A DNA stretch of 5,377 nt, from positions 1-5,377 of the forward strand of contig JAFWZH010000213.1 of NCBI GenBank assembly GCA_017522515.1, written 5' to 3'. The DNA is from Clostridia bacterium. Lineage in GTDB: Bacteria; Bacillota_A; Clostridia; UBA1212; UBA1255. How positions within the stretch are numbered: position 1 is the stretch's first letter; every line of letters starts with the position of its first letter. Below are positions 1 to 5,377 of this stretch, piece after piece. The position numbers and the translations under genes are program-made. The notes below the pieces were generated by a model. The model had not been told where the DNA came from and searched no databases. It worked only from the letters and a program-made list of their open reading frames with translations.

Positions 1-261
1 ATCTTTGAAAGCTTTGCCTGCCTTAAATGCAGGAACCTTGCAAGCAGCGATTTTAATCTTTTCGCCTGTCTGCGGATTCTTGCCCTCACGAGCAGCTCTC
101 TTACGTGCTTCAAATGTACCAAAGCCAATTAAGGAAACCTTATCTCCGGCTTTAACTGCGTTCTGTACGCCGCCTATAAATGCGTTTAATGCCTTTTCAG
201 CATCTTTCTTTGTGATGCCTGCTTCTTCAGCCATAAGTGCAACAAGTTCTGTCTTGTTCAT
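1..261 (-). CDS. hup: HU-family DNA-binding protein, C-terminal end cut by window edge
   Basis: This is a small histone-like nucleoid protein that binds and bends DNA as a dimer. The reverse strand reads 87 codons from ATG (261-259) to the window edge, starting MNKTELVALMAEEAG and ending GKAFKD. HU proteins are about 90-92 residues, so only a few codons are missing. Visible family features are the N-terminal helical dimerisation half (residues 1-40), the signature GDKVSLIGFGTFEARKRAA (39-57), and the DNA-binding beta-arm at about 53-75 with the KNPQTG motif, whose Pro63 is the residue that intercalates in HU/IHF. A strong Shine-Dalgarno (TAAGGAGGTG, 280-271) lies 9 nt before the ATG and fixes the start. 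It lies 55 bp downstream of the AraC gene on the same strand. I see neither a convincing promoter nor a terminator in that gap, so its promoter may lie within the end of the AraC gene. HU is a housekeeping protein and probably unrelated to the sugar genes. Confidence 0.95.
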   Translation of the reverse strand, partial: MNKTELVALMAEEAGITKKDAEKALNAFIGGVQNAVKAGDKVSLIGFGTFEARKRAAREGKNPQTGEKIKIAACKVPAFKAGKAFKD

Positions 262-316
262 TGGAAAATACACCTCCTTATGTAAACTTTTATACACTTG
301 CATCATCAACCATTTT

Positions 317-1114
317 TTATAGCTGTATTTCCGACATTTTTGTTTTTTGTCTGTATTGTAATGGTGTAATATTTTCGCTTTTCTTAAAAACACTTATGAA
401 GTATGAGGTGTTGCAAAAACCGCATAATTCTGAAATATAATCAACAGATAAATCAGTTGTCAGTAAATAGGCTTTGGCTTTTGACAATCTTGTGTATTTC
501 AGGTACTGAGCAGGGGTAATTCCTGTATATCTTTTAAATTTTCTTTGCATATATACCGGGTGCATAAAAAAATTTCGGGCAACACTGTCAAGAGTAAGTT
601 GTTTGTGAAAATTATCATCAATATACTTTTTAATCTGCAAAATATCATGCAGTTTACTGTGTTTTTGTTGTAACTGAAATTGTGATTTTATACTTCTCAG
701 AAGTTCCCAGAGGGAACAAATGCATTCAAAATCATCTTGCATAATCAGAGCAGTTATAAGTGTTTTTAATATATCCACTTCGTTTTTAATATCGGGAAAT
801 GTGATGAAGGATGGTAAGATTTCAAAAATTGCTTTGCCTTTTGCCTCGTTGTCAACATTGAAATGGACAACATATATTTCGTTAAAACGATAACTGTATA
901 CTTTATCACCGGGACGGTGAAAACGTACAGACCCCGCTTTTATCGGATACTTTTTTCCATTTATTACAGCAGTACCGCCGTCCTTTAAAAAGAAAACCAT
1001 CTCATAGCAATTGACAGTTCGTTCTTTTGTTACATTACAGTTTCTGAAAAATGTATTAGCTGGTACAAAACGAGCTGTATCAATACTTATTCCTATCTCT
1101 GCACAAATGGTCAT
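317..1114 (-). CDS. AraC-family transcriptional regulator
   Basis: This 265-residue cytoplasmic regulator has the two-part AraC layout. The N-terminal part (about 37-86) has the short beta-strand pattern of a cupin-like sugar-sensing domain, with GGTAVINGKKYPIKAG and a following F-RPGD turn. The C-terminal part (about 157-257) is the double helix-turn-helix: the first HTH is around LTLDSVARNFFMHPVYMQRKF (173-193), and the second is around SVDYISELCGFCNTSYFISVF (223-243) followed by the family-typical K-x8-P-x2-YR end (KKSENITPLQYR). The start at 1114 is supported by an AGGTG Shine-Dalgarno at 1127-1123, 8 nt upstream. It is divergent from the catabolic operon and separated by 126 bp of operator-like DNA, the usual arrangement for an AraC regulator of its neighbours. 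Activation of the plus-strand operon by a sugar or sugar acid, plus autoregulation, is inferred. The ligand is unknown. Confidence 0.93.
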   Translation of the reverse strand: MTICAEIGISIDTARFVPANTFFRNCNVTKERTVNCYEMVFFLKDGGTAVINGKKYPIKAGSVRFHRPGDKVYSYRFNEIYVVHFNVDNEAKGKAIFEILPSFITFPDIKNEVDILKTLITALIMQDDFECICSLWELLRSIKSQFQLQQKHSKLHDILQIKKYIDDNFHKQLTLDSVARNFFMHPVYMQRKFKRYTGITPAQYLKYTRLSKAKAYLLTTDLSVDYISELCGFCNTSYFISVFKKSENITPLQYRQKTKMSEIQL

Positions 1115-1157
1115 AACTACATCACCTGAAAAGTTAAAATATTATTATTTTTGGTTG

Positions 1158-1176
1158 ATATAACATATAGTTATAT
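1158..1176. repeat. Inverted repeat ATATAAC-N5-GTTATAT, candidate operator
   Basis: Two perfect 7-bp arms (1158-1164 and 1170-1176) flank ATATA. The centre (1167) is about 36 bp upstream of the predicted plus-strand start, overlapping the weak -35 region, where a class II activator would sit. The region is very A/T-rich, but the two C/G pairs at the inner ends of the arms make chance less likely. AraC sites are usually direct repeats, so another regulator is possible. Confidence 0.45.
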
Positions 1177-1203
1177 TCGCATTTATATTATATAATATAA
1201 ATT
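1168..1203 (+). promoter_or_regulatory. Probable activator-dependent promoter of the catabolic operon
   Basis: A perfect TATAAT lies at 1191-1196 on the plus strand, with an expected start near 1203 and a leader of about 38 nt. The best -35 position at 17-nt spacing (1168-1173, TAGTTA) matches the consensus poorly, and no better hexamer is found at 16-18 nt spacing. A good -10 with a poor -35 is typical of promoters that need an activator such as an AraC protein. The assignment is inferred from position and sequence only. The first gene's Shine-Dalgarno (AAAGGATGG, 1226-1234) follows. Confidence 0.45.
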
Positions 1204-1215
1204 GTAAAAAGTCAA
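1180..1215 (-). promoter_or_regulatory. Sigma-A promoter of the AraC-family gene
   Basis: On the minus strand, TTGACT (1215-1210) is followed after exactly 17 nt by TATAAT (1192-1187). That is 11 of 12 consensus bases at optimal spacing. The expected transcription start is near 1180, giving a leader of about 65 nt before the ATG at 1114. The -10 box is inside the 22-bp palindrome, and the -35 box lies between two copies of ATTGTAAA, so regulator binding there would be expected to affect this promoter (inference). Confidence 0.75.
1181..1202. repeat. Perfect 22-bp palindrome covering both -10 boxes
   Basis: All 11 base pairs match (half-site ATTTATATTAT and its complement), and the match stops at both ends. 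It contains TATAAT on the plus strand (1191-1196) and on the minus strand (1192-1187), overlapping by two bases, so the two divergent promoters share one symmetric melting region. All bases are A or T, so part of the symmetry follows from the two opposed -10 boxes. A bound regulator would affect both directions. Confidence 0.6.
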
Positions 1216-1228
1216 GATATATTGTAAA
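1197..1228 (+). repeat. Direct repeat of ATTGTAAA with 20-bp period
   Basis: ATTGTAAA occurs at 1201-1208 and again at 1221-1228. Counting four bases further upstream, 11 of 12 positions match (1197-1208 against 1217-1228). Tandem half-sites spaced about two helical turns apart are the usual AraC-family binding arrangement. The copies flank the regulator's own -35 box, and the second overlaps the first operon gene's ribosome site, which would suit autoregulation better than activation of the operon. The short length and A/T-rich sequence leave chance possible. Confidence 0.4.
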
Positions 1229-1240
1229 GGATGGTATCTA

Positions 1241-1915
1241 ATGAATATTACGTGGTTAGGACAGGCGGGCTTTCTGTTTCAAACAGAAGGATTAAATATT
1301 ATTATTGACCCATACTTATCAGATTCCGTTGCATCGATAGTTCCTCAGAACAAAAGAAGAATGCCCGTTGATGAGAAATTTCTTAATATCAAACCTGATG
1401 TCATTGTGCTGACTCACAATCATATGGACCATACTGATTTGCAAACCCTTAAGCACTATATTACTGAAGAGTCGGGGGTACTTGTTCTTGCTTCTCAGAA
1501 CTCATGGCAGAGTGTAAGAACTATCAAGGGTAATAACAACTATGTTTTGTTTAACCGTCATAGCGAATGGACTCATAAAAATGCCAGCTTCAAGGCAGTA
1601 ATGGCTGTGCATTCCGATGAGCATGCAATAGGAATCATAATGAGGGCAGAGGGAAAATGTATCTATGTTACAGGTGATACCCTTTATAATGAAGAAATAT
1701 TTAACGACCTACCCAATGATATTAATTATGTGTGTTTGCCAATAAATGGATACGGCAACAATATGAATTTTGCTGATGCAAAGCGTTTTTGCGAAAAGAT
1801 AGGAGCAGTTGCAATTCCAATGCATTGCGGATTGTTTGATAATATTGATATGCACCAATTTGACTATCCAAAAAAATTAGTTCCTGAAATCTTCAAAAAT
1901 ATAGAGCTTAAATAG
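1241..1915 (+). CDS. UlaG-like metallo-beta-lactamase-fold hydrolase, candidate sugar lactonase
   Basis: This 224-residue soluble protein is the first gene of the operon. The metal-site motif is intact: THNHMDH at 58-64 (His59, His61, Asp63, His64), a third histidine in AVHSDEH (His124 or His128), the bridging Asp146 in TGDT, and His195 in PMHCG. The opening ITWLGQAGFLF and IIIDPYLSDS (20-29) are typical of the UlaG/COG2220 group, which includes the lactonase opening L-ascorbate-6-phosphate. The protein is much shorter than E. coli UlaG (about 350) and nearer in size to UPF0173 hydrolases, so the exact reaction is open. Because it sits with a dehydrogenase and a sugar-acid dehydratase, I infer that it opens a sugar lactone. 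An AAAGGATGG Shine-Dalgarno at 1226-1234 supports the start. The gap to the next gene is 30 bp. No signal peptide is present. Confidence 0.88.
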   Translation: MNITWLGQAGFLFQTEGLNIIIDPYLSDSVASIVPQNKRRMPVDEKFLNIKPDVIVLTHNHMDHTDLQTLKHYITEESGVLVLASQNSWQSVRTIKGNNNYVLFNRHSEWTHKNASFKAVMAVHSDEHAIGIIMRAEGKCIYVTGDTLYNEEIFNDLPNDINYVCLPINGYGNNMNFADAKRFCEKIGAVAIPMHCGLFDNIDMHQFDYPKKLVPEIFKNIELK

Positions 1916-1945
1916 CACTGGATAGTATAGGAAGCAGGTGAAAAA

Positions 1946-2698
1946 ATGAAAAAGGCAGTTTTAATTACCGGAGCATCTAAAGGAACCGGTTTTGCAATAG
2001 CAGAAAAGTTTGCGAAAGAAGGATATGCGGTTTTTATTAGTAGCCGCATCAAAGATGAAGCAGAAGCAGCTGCGGAGAAAATCAAAAACACATATAATTC
2101 ATATGCTCTTGGATTAAAAATGGACTCGGAATCAAAGGAAGATACCGAAATTGCATTCGCAAAAATAAAAGAATCCGGATTTTATCTTGCTACGCTTATT
2201 TTGAATGCCGCCGATCTTGGAATTGATATGCCGATATTTACAACAGATATTAATGATTGGGCGCGAGTTATATACACAAACCTTGTGTGGAACTTCCAAA
2301 TAGTTCAGAATGCTGTTAAAATAATGATAAAAAATGGTGGTTCGATCGTTTTTGTGGGGTCCAACACTTCGGTAAGAGCTATAAAAAACAGAAGTGCTTA
2401 TATTGCTTCCAAAGGAGGTATAAATTCTCTTGTTCGGGCTTTAGCGGTTGAGCTTGGAGAATATGGTATAAGGGCAAACTGTATCATGTCGGGTTCAATA
2501 AAAACAGTTCGCTTTGATGCTCTTTCTTATGAAGTGCAAGAGGAGAAAAAACATAGGGTTCCAATTAATGACATTGCGGATTTTGAAGACATAGCCAATG
2601 CAGCATGGTTCTTATCATGCGATATGTCAAAAAATATTACAGGAACTGAGGTTACTGTTGATGGCGGAGCCAACGCACAACTTTTTCCCAACGGATAA
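1946..2698 (+). CDS. Short-chain dehydrogenase/reductase (SDR), candidate sugar dehydrogenase
   Basis: This 250-residue protein is a classical-length SDR, an NAD(P)-dependent oxidoreductase acting in the cytoplasm. The cofactor motif TGASKGTG is at 8-15. The usual NNAG is replaced by LNAAD (86-90). The catalytic set is intact: Asn112, Ser139 (VGSNTS), Tyr152 and Lys156 (YIASK). The C-terminal ITGTEVTVDGGA (231-242) is typical of the family. Ser-Arg after the second strand (ISSR, 31-34) is the pattern often seen in NADP-preferring SDRs, although the call is uncertain. The start is supported by AGGTG at 1936-1940, 5 nt before the ATG. It follows the lactonase candidate by 30 bp and precedes the dehydratase by 33 bp. 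The context suggests oxidation of an aldose or sugar acid, but SDR substrates cannot be predicted from motifs alone. Reduction of a keto-sugar is an alternative. Confidence 0.92.
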   Translation: MKKAVLITGASKGTGFAIAEKFAKEGYAVFISSRIKDEAEAAAEKIKNTYNSYALGLKMDSESKEDTEIAFAKIKESGFYLATLILNAADLGIDMPIFTTDINDWARVIYTNLVWNFQIVQNAVKIMIKNGGSIVFVGSNTSVRAIKNRSAYIASKGGINSLVRALAVELGEYGIRANCIMSGSIKTVRFDALSYEVQEEKKHRVPINDIADFEDIANAAWFLSCDMSKNITGTEVTVDGGANAQLFPNG

Positions 2699-2731
2699 AA
2701 TAATAAATATAATTTATACGGAGGTACTAAA

Positions 2732-3928
2732 ATGAGAATCGAAAAAATCGAAACAATCAGAGTTAATGTCCCCTTTGAAGCGCCGATATTATGGTCACAG
2801 GGATACAGAAACTCAACAACAAGAACACTTGTTAAAGTTTATACTGATGAAGGAATAACCGGTATAGGCGAAACAAGAGGCGATAATGGTATCGAAGAGA
2901 TGATCAAGGAAATGGCGCAAAAACTTATTGGAGAAGATCCCTTCAATATCGAAACTATCCTGGAAAAATTTCATATGAAAGCATATTTCCATGGCTATTT
3001 CGGATTAAGTGCCGTTGCCGGTATTGAAATTGCGCTTTGGGATATAATTGCCAAAAAGGCTGACAAACCGCTTTGTGAACTTATTGGCGGAATGTACCGC
3101 AAGGAAGTACCTTTCTCAGGATATATTTTCTTCAGACTTAAAGATGAAGAAACCGGAGCAGGTGGAGAAAAAACTCCTGAGGAAATTATTCAATTCTGCG
3201 AAAAAGCAGTGGCAGAGCATGGTTTTGATTGTCTTAAACTCAAAGGCGGAGCGCATGATCCTGCTCATGAAATAAAGGTTTTGAGGGCCATTCGCGAACA
3301 TTTTGGTCCTGACTTCAAGTTAAGAATTGACCCCAATGGTTGCTGGAGTCCTCAGACTGCCATCAAATATGCAAGAGAACTTGACGAAATAGGTTTGGAA
3401 TACCTGGAAGATCCTTGCTGGGGTATTGAAGGTATGTCAAGAATCAGAAAAGATATACATATCCCTATTGCCACAAATATGTGTGTGGTAGATTTTGACA
3501 CACTACCTGTCGGCATTAGAGAAAATGCCTGCGATATTATTCTTGCTGATGCTCACAAATGGGGCGGCATCTGGGTAACAAAGAAACTTGCGGCAGTGTG
3601 TGAAGCATTTCGTCTCGGTATGAGCATGCACGCAGGAGCTGAACTTGGTGTTTCTACAGCGGTAAATATTCAACTTGCTGCTTCAACTCCTCAGATTAAT
3701 TATTCTATCGACGGACACTATCACCACGAGCTCGACGACATTATAAAGGGCGGTAAGCACAAGTACATCAACGGAAAAATGATTGTTCCCGATGCGCCCG
3801 GTGTTGGTGTTGAGCTTGATGACGAAAAGGTTGAGTTCTACCACGAGAGATGGAAAAAACTTAAGTTTGAGGCTTTGAACGGGGAAAGACCGGATACGGG
3901 CAGACATCTTTCGAGATGTCAGTTCTAA
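2732..3928 (+). CDS. Enolase-superfamily sugar-acid dehydratase, glucarate-dehydratase-like
   Basis: This 398-residue enzyme belongs to the mandelate racemase/muconate-lactonising group. It should remove water from a sugar acid through a Mg-bound enolate, giving a 2-keto-3-deoxy acid. The N-terminal capping domain (about 1-120) is followed by the barrel. Active-site residues can be read directly: KLK (169-171, base), Asp200 in RIDPNGCW and Glu226 in LEDP (metal ligands), Asn249 in ATNMCVVDF (third ligand, Asn rather than the commoner Glu/Asp), then the Asp273 and His300 dyad (ILADAHKWGG; MHAGAE). The ATNM Asn ligand and the spacing of these residues match the glucarate dehydratase subgroup, although the protein is shorter than E. 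coli GudD and its substrate may differ (xylonate, arabinonate, galactarate and glucarate are all possible). A strong GGAGGT (2720-2725) lies 6 nt before the start. A perfect hairpin covers its last codons. Confidence 0.9.
   Translation: MRIEKIETIRVNVPFEAPILWSQGYRNSTTRTLVKVYTDEGITGIGETRGDNGIEEMIKEMAQKLIGEDPFNIETILEKFHMKAYFHGYFGLSAVAGIEIALWDIIAKKADKPLCELIGGMYRKEVPFSGYIFFRLKDEETGAGGEKTPEEIIQFCEKAVAEHGFDCLKLKGGAHDPAHEIKVLRAIREHFGPDFKLRIDPNGCWSPQTAIKYARELDEIGLEYLEDPCWGIEGMSRIRKDIHIPIATNMCVVDFDTLPVGIRENACDIILADAHKWGGIWVTKKLAAVCEAFRLGMSMHAGAELGVSTAVNIQLAASTPQINYSIDGHYHHELDDIIKGGKHKYINGKMIVPDAPGVGVELDDEKVEFYHERWKKLKFEALNGERPDTGRHLSRCQF
3903..3920 (+). other. Perfect 7-bp hairpin with UUCG loop at the dehydratase gene end
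   Basis: GACATCT (3903-3909), TTCG and AGATGTC (3914-3920) form a gap-free stem-loop in the mRNA. It covers the codons for HLSRCQ near the C-terminus, 7 bp before the ribosome site of the next reading frame. No T-run follows, so it is not a Rho-independent terminator. A role in protecting the 3' end of a processed upstream message, or in setting translation of the downstream frame, is possible but inferred. Confidence 0.55.
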
Positions 3929-3940
3929 GGAGGAAGAAAA

Positions 3941-4145
3941 ATGCATTTTAACGTAAAGGAAGATATAATTGCACTAACTCCTCAATGGAAAGGTGAACGA
4001 TTTCCGGACGGCAGAGATGCTTGATATGCTTATGGAATTTATTAAAAACGACCCTCGTGGTGAGGGATATCGTGGACTCGATTGGTCTCTTGAATATGAC
4101 CTTGCAATAAATGGCGATCCTAACGACACCCAGACTGCGCTTTAA
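3941..4145 (+). pseudogene. Broken gene: RraA-type aldolase start joined to an out-of-frame tail
   Basis: A textbook ribosome site (AAGGAGG, 3927-3933) leads to an ATG at 3941, but the frame stops at TGA (4022-4024) after only 27 residues. The peptide, with ALTPQWKGERFPDGR, resembles the first 25 residues of the long RraA-family proteins (roughly 220-250 residues; 4-hydroxy-4-methyl-2-oxoglutarate/CHA-type pyruvate aldolases). In those, a proline and a long domain follow; here nothing does. From about 4011 the next frame (+1) is open to TAA at 4143-4145 and reads TAEMLDMLMEFIKND, then a tail ending NGDPNDTQTAL. This tail looks like real coding sequence, but I do not recognise its family. The simplest reading is an internal deletion removing most of the aldolase, and possibly the start of another gene, leaving a 205-bp scar. 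A short genuine frameshifted gene, or an assembly join, is the alternative. The aldolase identification rests on remembered family sequence. Confidence 0.6.
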
Positions 4146-4155
4146 GGAGAATGTT

Positions 4156-5377
4156 ATGAAAGAATCAATTAATAATTACAGAAAAACCTACGAATCATTA
4201 TTGCCTGAGATTAATGCAAATATAGAAAAATACCGTAAGGGTAATTTTAAAATCAAGGTTTTAAATAAGGATGGCACACCTGTTTCCGCAACAATCAAAG
4301 CAGAACAGAAAAAGCACGCTTTTGATTTTGGTACAAGTGCTCTTATGATTGGCGATATGGGAGAAAAAGAACAGGAATACCGTGACGCTGTTTCAAATTT
4401 GTTCAACTTTATAACAACAACTTTTTGCTGGGGTGTTATGGAGACTGAACCCGGGAAATTCAGATTTGAGGAAAACAGTGAAAAAATATACAGAAGACCG
4501 CCTTCTGACCTTGTACTTAACTTTGCAAAAGAAAACAATATGAAAGCAAAAGGACAGCCGTTGTTTTGCGGACGCTGGGTTCCCGACTGGGTGCCTAATG
4601 ATTTTGACGTTCTTAAGGAAAGATGGATTGACTATGTAAAAGAGGTTGCAAAAAGGTACGACGGAAAATATTATCTGTTTGACGTTGTAAACGAATCCTA
4701 TGCAACATTTGGGTCATGGAGGAATATGTCATGGCTTCCCGTTCCCATAGAGGATTTTGTTAAATGGATGCTCAAAACAGCCGGTGAAATCTTCTCCGAT
4801 ATATGTATCATGGAACGAAACGAAACCACCCATGTAAACTATGGGGAATATGCTCGGAAGTATTACGAAGAAAACAAAAAACTTCTTGAAGAGGGAATAC
4901 GCCTCGATTCAATCGGTTTTCAGTTCCATTTCTTTAATGGCCACGACTGTGTTAAAGGACATATTTCAGGTGACGCAAGCATTGAAAACATCTATAAAAC
5001 ATATCATAAGATGTCCACTCTCGGCATACCTATGTATATATCCGAAATAACCATTCCTTCAGTTTATGAAGGGATGAGCAAGGATGAAGGCGAAGAGCTT
5101 CAGGCAGAAATCCTTGAAAAATTATACAGACTATGGTTCAGCATTCCCAATATGCAAGGCATCATATACTGGAATCTTAAGGATGGGGATGCCTGGGAAA
5201 ATGAGGGAGATTGCCTTGGTTGCCTGATTGATGAATATATGCGCAAAAAGAAATCCTACTACACTTTGGAACATTTAATTAAACGCGAATGGAACACCTG
5301 CATTACTGCTGAAACCGACGAAAACGGTGCTTTAGAGTTTTCAGGTTTTTATGGGGATTATGACATAACTGTTAATG
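4156..5377 (+). CDS. GH10-like glycoside hydrolase, putative intracellular endo-xylanase type, 3' end outside window
   Basis: 407 codons are open to the window edge. AAGGAGA (4144-4150) lies 5 nt before the ATG and overlaps the stop of the preceding remnant. A small N-terminal beta-type segment (about 31-60, FKIKVLNKDGTPVSATI) precedes a GH10-like barrel (about 75-375). Landmarks are METEPGKFRFE (95-105), GQPLFCGRWVPDWV (133-146), the acid/base Glu180 in FDVVNES, QFHF (257-260), the nucleophile Glu297 in PMYISEITIPS, and GIIYWNLKDGDAW (335-347). After 378, WNTCITAETDENGALEFSGFYG looks like a C-terminal beta-sandwich domain that is cut by the edge. No signal peptide is present, so it acts in the cytoplasm, presumably on imported oligosaccharides. 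The usual GH10 GHTLVWH histidines are replaced (Gln134, Gly139), so the substrate may not be plain xylan. It probably feeds the sugar-oxidation genes upstream. Confidence 0.85.
   Translation, partial: MKESINNYRKTYESLLPEINANIEKYRKGNFKIKVLNKDGTPVSATIKAEQKKHAFDFGTSALMIGDMGEKEQEYRDAVSNLFNFITTTFCWGVMETEPGKFRFEENSEKIYRRPPSDLVLNFAKENNMKAKGQPLFCGRWVPDWVPNDFDVLKERWIDYVKEVAKRYDGKYYLFDVVNESYATFGSWRNMSWLPVPIEDFVKWMLKTAGEIFSDICIMERNETTHVNYGEYARKYYEENKKLLEEGIRLDSIGFQFHFFNGHDCVKGHISGDASIENIYKTYHKMSTLGIPMYISEITIPSVYEGMSKDEGEELQAEILEKLYRLWFSIPNMQGIIYWNLKDGDAWENEGDCLGCLIDEYMRKKKSYYTLEHLIKREWNTCITAETDENGALEFSGFYGDYDITVN

Noticed and set aside
262..316. Promoter or terminator between the AraC gene and HU
   Set aside because: TATAAA-like boxes occur on the minus strand, but none has a -35 at proper spacing, and no stem with a T-run is present.
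5..322. Plus-strand open frame of 105 codons over the HU gene
   Set aside because: It is antisense to a clearly recognisable HU gene with its own ribosome site. Its protein shows no family features, and it has no Shine-Dalgarno of its own.
2685..2713. Possible internal promoter TTCCCA-N17-TATAAT before the dehydratase gene
   Set aside because: The predicted start (about 2720) would fall on the Shine-Dalgarno itself, leaving no usable leader, and the -35 matches only 4 of 6 bases.
2703..2717. Small inverted repeat ATAAAT-ATA-ATTTAT between the SDR and dehydratase genes
   Set aside because: It has six A/T pairs with a 3-nt loop in an A/T-only spacer. It is too weak for a terminator, has no T-run, and is likely chance.
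4011..4024. Programmed +1 frameshift joining the two halves of the broken gene
   Set aside because: The stop context (GCT TGA T) is not the CTT TGA C slip site of RF2-type shifting, and no upstream stimulatory Shine-Dalgarno is placed for it. The joined product would still be far shorter than the RraA family.
4188..4538. Minus-strand open frame of 116 codons inside the GH10-like gene
   Set aside because: It is a shadow of a continuous GH10-like reading frame that carries both catalytic glutamates. It has no ribosome site or recognisable domain.

Overview
The window looks like a chromosomal piece of an AT-rich Firmicute, probably an uncultured gut- or rumen-type Clostridium relative. This rests on strong AAGGAGG-type Shine-Dalgarno sites, ATG starts, a Firmicute-style HU protein, A/T-rich spacers and the type of catabolic genes. 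It is an inference from style, not a taxonomic match.

Layout. On the minus strand, at the left edge, lies an HU nucleoid-protein gene (1-261; only its last few codons are outside the window). Upstream of it, on the same strand, is an AraC-family regulator (317-1114). A 126-bp divergent intergenic region (1115-1240) follows. It holds a near-consensus sigma-A promoter for the regulator, a perfect 22-bp palindrome that places a TATAAT on each strand, a 7-5-7 inverted repeat and a 20-bp-spaced direct repeat. To the right, all on the plus strand, runs an apparent operon: a UlaG-like metallo-beta-lactamase-fold hydrolase (1241-1915), an SDR oxidoreductase (1946-2698), a glucarate-dehydratase-like enolase-superfamily enzyme (2732-3928), a broken gene whose start resembles the long RraA-type aldolases (3941-4145), and a GH10-like glycoside hydrolase that runs off the right edge (4156-5377).

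How they may work together. Sugar dehydrogenase (SDR), lactonase (MBL fold), sugar-acid dehydratase (enolase superfamily) and a pyruvate-type aldolase (RraA family) are the steps of a non-phosphorylative oxidative sugar pathway of the Weimberg/Dahms kind. The GH10-like enzyme has no signal peptide and could release the sugar inside the cell from imported oligosaccharides. The AraC protein is the likely sugar-responsive switch. The aldolase slot is occupied only by a remnant, so in this genome the pathway is either broken or completed by a gene elsewhere. Substrates cannot be read from the sequence; pentose or uronic/aldonic acids from xylan are the natural first guess.
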